DNA of 33,405 nucleotides from Bacteroidales bacterium (GTDB lineage: Bacteria; Bacteroidota; Bacteroidia; Bacteroidales; UBA932), in contig JALCMP010000023.1 in assembly GCA_022648545.1 (NCBI GenBank), positions 1-33,405 of the forward strand. Direction: 5' to 3'. Position numbers and translations under genes: made by a program. The notes below the pieces were generated by a model. That model was given only the letters and a program-made list of their open reading frames with translations. It was not told the DNA's origin and did not search any database. Positions 32,896 through 33,405 of the stretch are shown here, piece after piece. How positions within the stretch are numbered: the stretch's first letter is position 1; each line of letters starts with the position of its first letter.

Positions 32896-33405
32896 TTATT
32901 CAACTTTAACTTCTGTCATAAGTCTTCTGTATAGTTCGGGATGTTTTGCAAGATGGCCGAGGCAGTAGGAGGAATATCTTTTGAATGCTTCTTCGTCCAT
33001 ATATCCGTTGCATTTCGGATTGCTGCCGTTGATGTCCGGTATGTAATACAGGCACTGAATGCAGGATTCCTTTTTTGTGCAGCTTTCGCAACGGCTGCGC
33101 ATTTTTGCCATAAGCGAATTGAATTTTCTCGCCACTTCTTCCGGATCGAGAAAGACCTTGTCGTCCGATATGTTCCCCAGTGAAAATACATGGTCAATCC
33201 TTTCGCATTGAAGGATTTTTCCGTTTACGGTTATGAACATCTTTTTGCTGAACGGAACACACGTGCCGGTATTTGTGGATGAGACTTTATCATAATCGAT
33301 AAAGAAATCGTCGTAATCTCTAAAGACATTTCCGCTGTACTGGTGAAGAAACAATAAAAGATCGTTTGTCTGAGGTTCGTTCATGAACAGGTCTTCTGCG
33401 AGTTT
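32896..33405 (-). CDS. Radical SAM peptide maturase, C-terminal SPASM part (truncated by window edge)
   Basis: 169 codons are visible, open to the right edge; the first visible residues are KLAEDLFMNEPQ, so the internal ATG at 33384 is not the start. The fragment is a SPASM domain with auxiliary iron-sulfur cluster ligands: C49 (GTCVPFSKKMFITVNG), C67 (ILQCERI), C106-x2-C109-x5-C115-x2-C118, C132 and C148. SPASM-type maturases crosslink or otherwise modify ribosomal peptides using radical chemistry. The N-terminal CxxxCxxC should lie just outside the window. With the pseudo-radical-SAM partner and GG-leader precursors downstream it corresponds to the TIGR04148 maturase family as I know it. 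Confidence 0.85.
   Translation of the reverse strand, partial: KLAEDLFMNEPQTNDLLLFLHQYSGNVFRDYDDFFIDYDKVSSTNTGTCVPFSKKMFITVNGKILQCERIDHVFSLGNISDDKVFLDPEEVARKFNSLMAKMRSRCESCTKKESCIQCLYYIPDINGSNPKCNGYMDEEAFKRYSSYCLGHLAKHPELYRRLMTEVKVE

Noticed and set aside
33382-33384. ATG at 33384 as the start of the SPASM protein
   Set aside because: The frame continues open to the window edge, and a SPASM domain alone would lack the radical SAM core, so the gene starts outside.

Overview
The window looks like a chromosomal segment of an AT-rich member of the Bacteroidales (Bacteroidota). The evidence is the TonB-dependent receptors with carboxypeptidase-like regulatory domains, GLPGLI, DUF4876 and DUF6850 proteins, promoters of the TTG-N20-TAnnTTTG type, the lack of Shine-Dalgarno sequences, and a RiPP system known only as the 'GG-Bacteroidales' families. 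I cannot name the genus. I see no rRNA, tRNA or CRISPR.

Layout. 1-1800: a Y1 (HUH, RAYT-like) transposase between two identical 100-bp direct repeats, plus REP-like repeat DNA. 1902-5179 (+): a small outer-membrane barrel, then a probable three-gene operon (hotdog thioesterase, metallo-beta-lactamase-fold hydrolase, HxxxDG acyltransferase). 5200-11734: an AraC regulator divergent from a complete tripartite RND efflux operon (lipoprotein adaptor, inner-membrane pump, TolC-like channel). 11746-14503: a small membrane protein, an esterase, a DUF4153 membrane protein and a GPP34-domain protein. 14515-23852 (-): a probable five-gene operon of gingipain-like (C25) cysteine peptidase with HEAT repeats, TonB-dependent receptor, DUF4876 lipoprotein, DUF6850 barrel and CstA transporter, which reads like a protein or peptide utilisation locus.

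24066-33405 (-) is the most interesting part. In transcription order it holds the SPASM end of a radical SAM maturase (cut by the window), a pseudo-radical-SAM partner, then three modules. Each module begins with a precursor peptide that has the same 25-residue GG leader and a variable core starting with CGCxC. Each precursor is followed by a periplasmic-type gene: GLPGLI protein; two-lobed aspartic protease lipoprotein; two GLPGLI proteins. The cluster ends at a large TonB-receptor-like outer-membrane protein with its own well-formed promoter, next to tandem response-regulator-like boxes. Every precursor is separated from its downstream gene by a different hairpin. The spacer before two of the precursors is duplicated and carries a 34-codon ORF, intact in one copy and broken in the other.

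My reading is that the radical SAM pair modifies secreted CGCxC peptides, and that GLPGLI proteins, the protease and the barrel act on or with them in the envelope. The families are known from models, but the one-precursor-one-partner architecture is what deserves attention. No peptidase-containing exporter is in the window, so it would have to lie outside.
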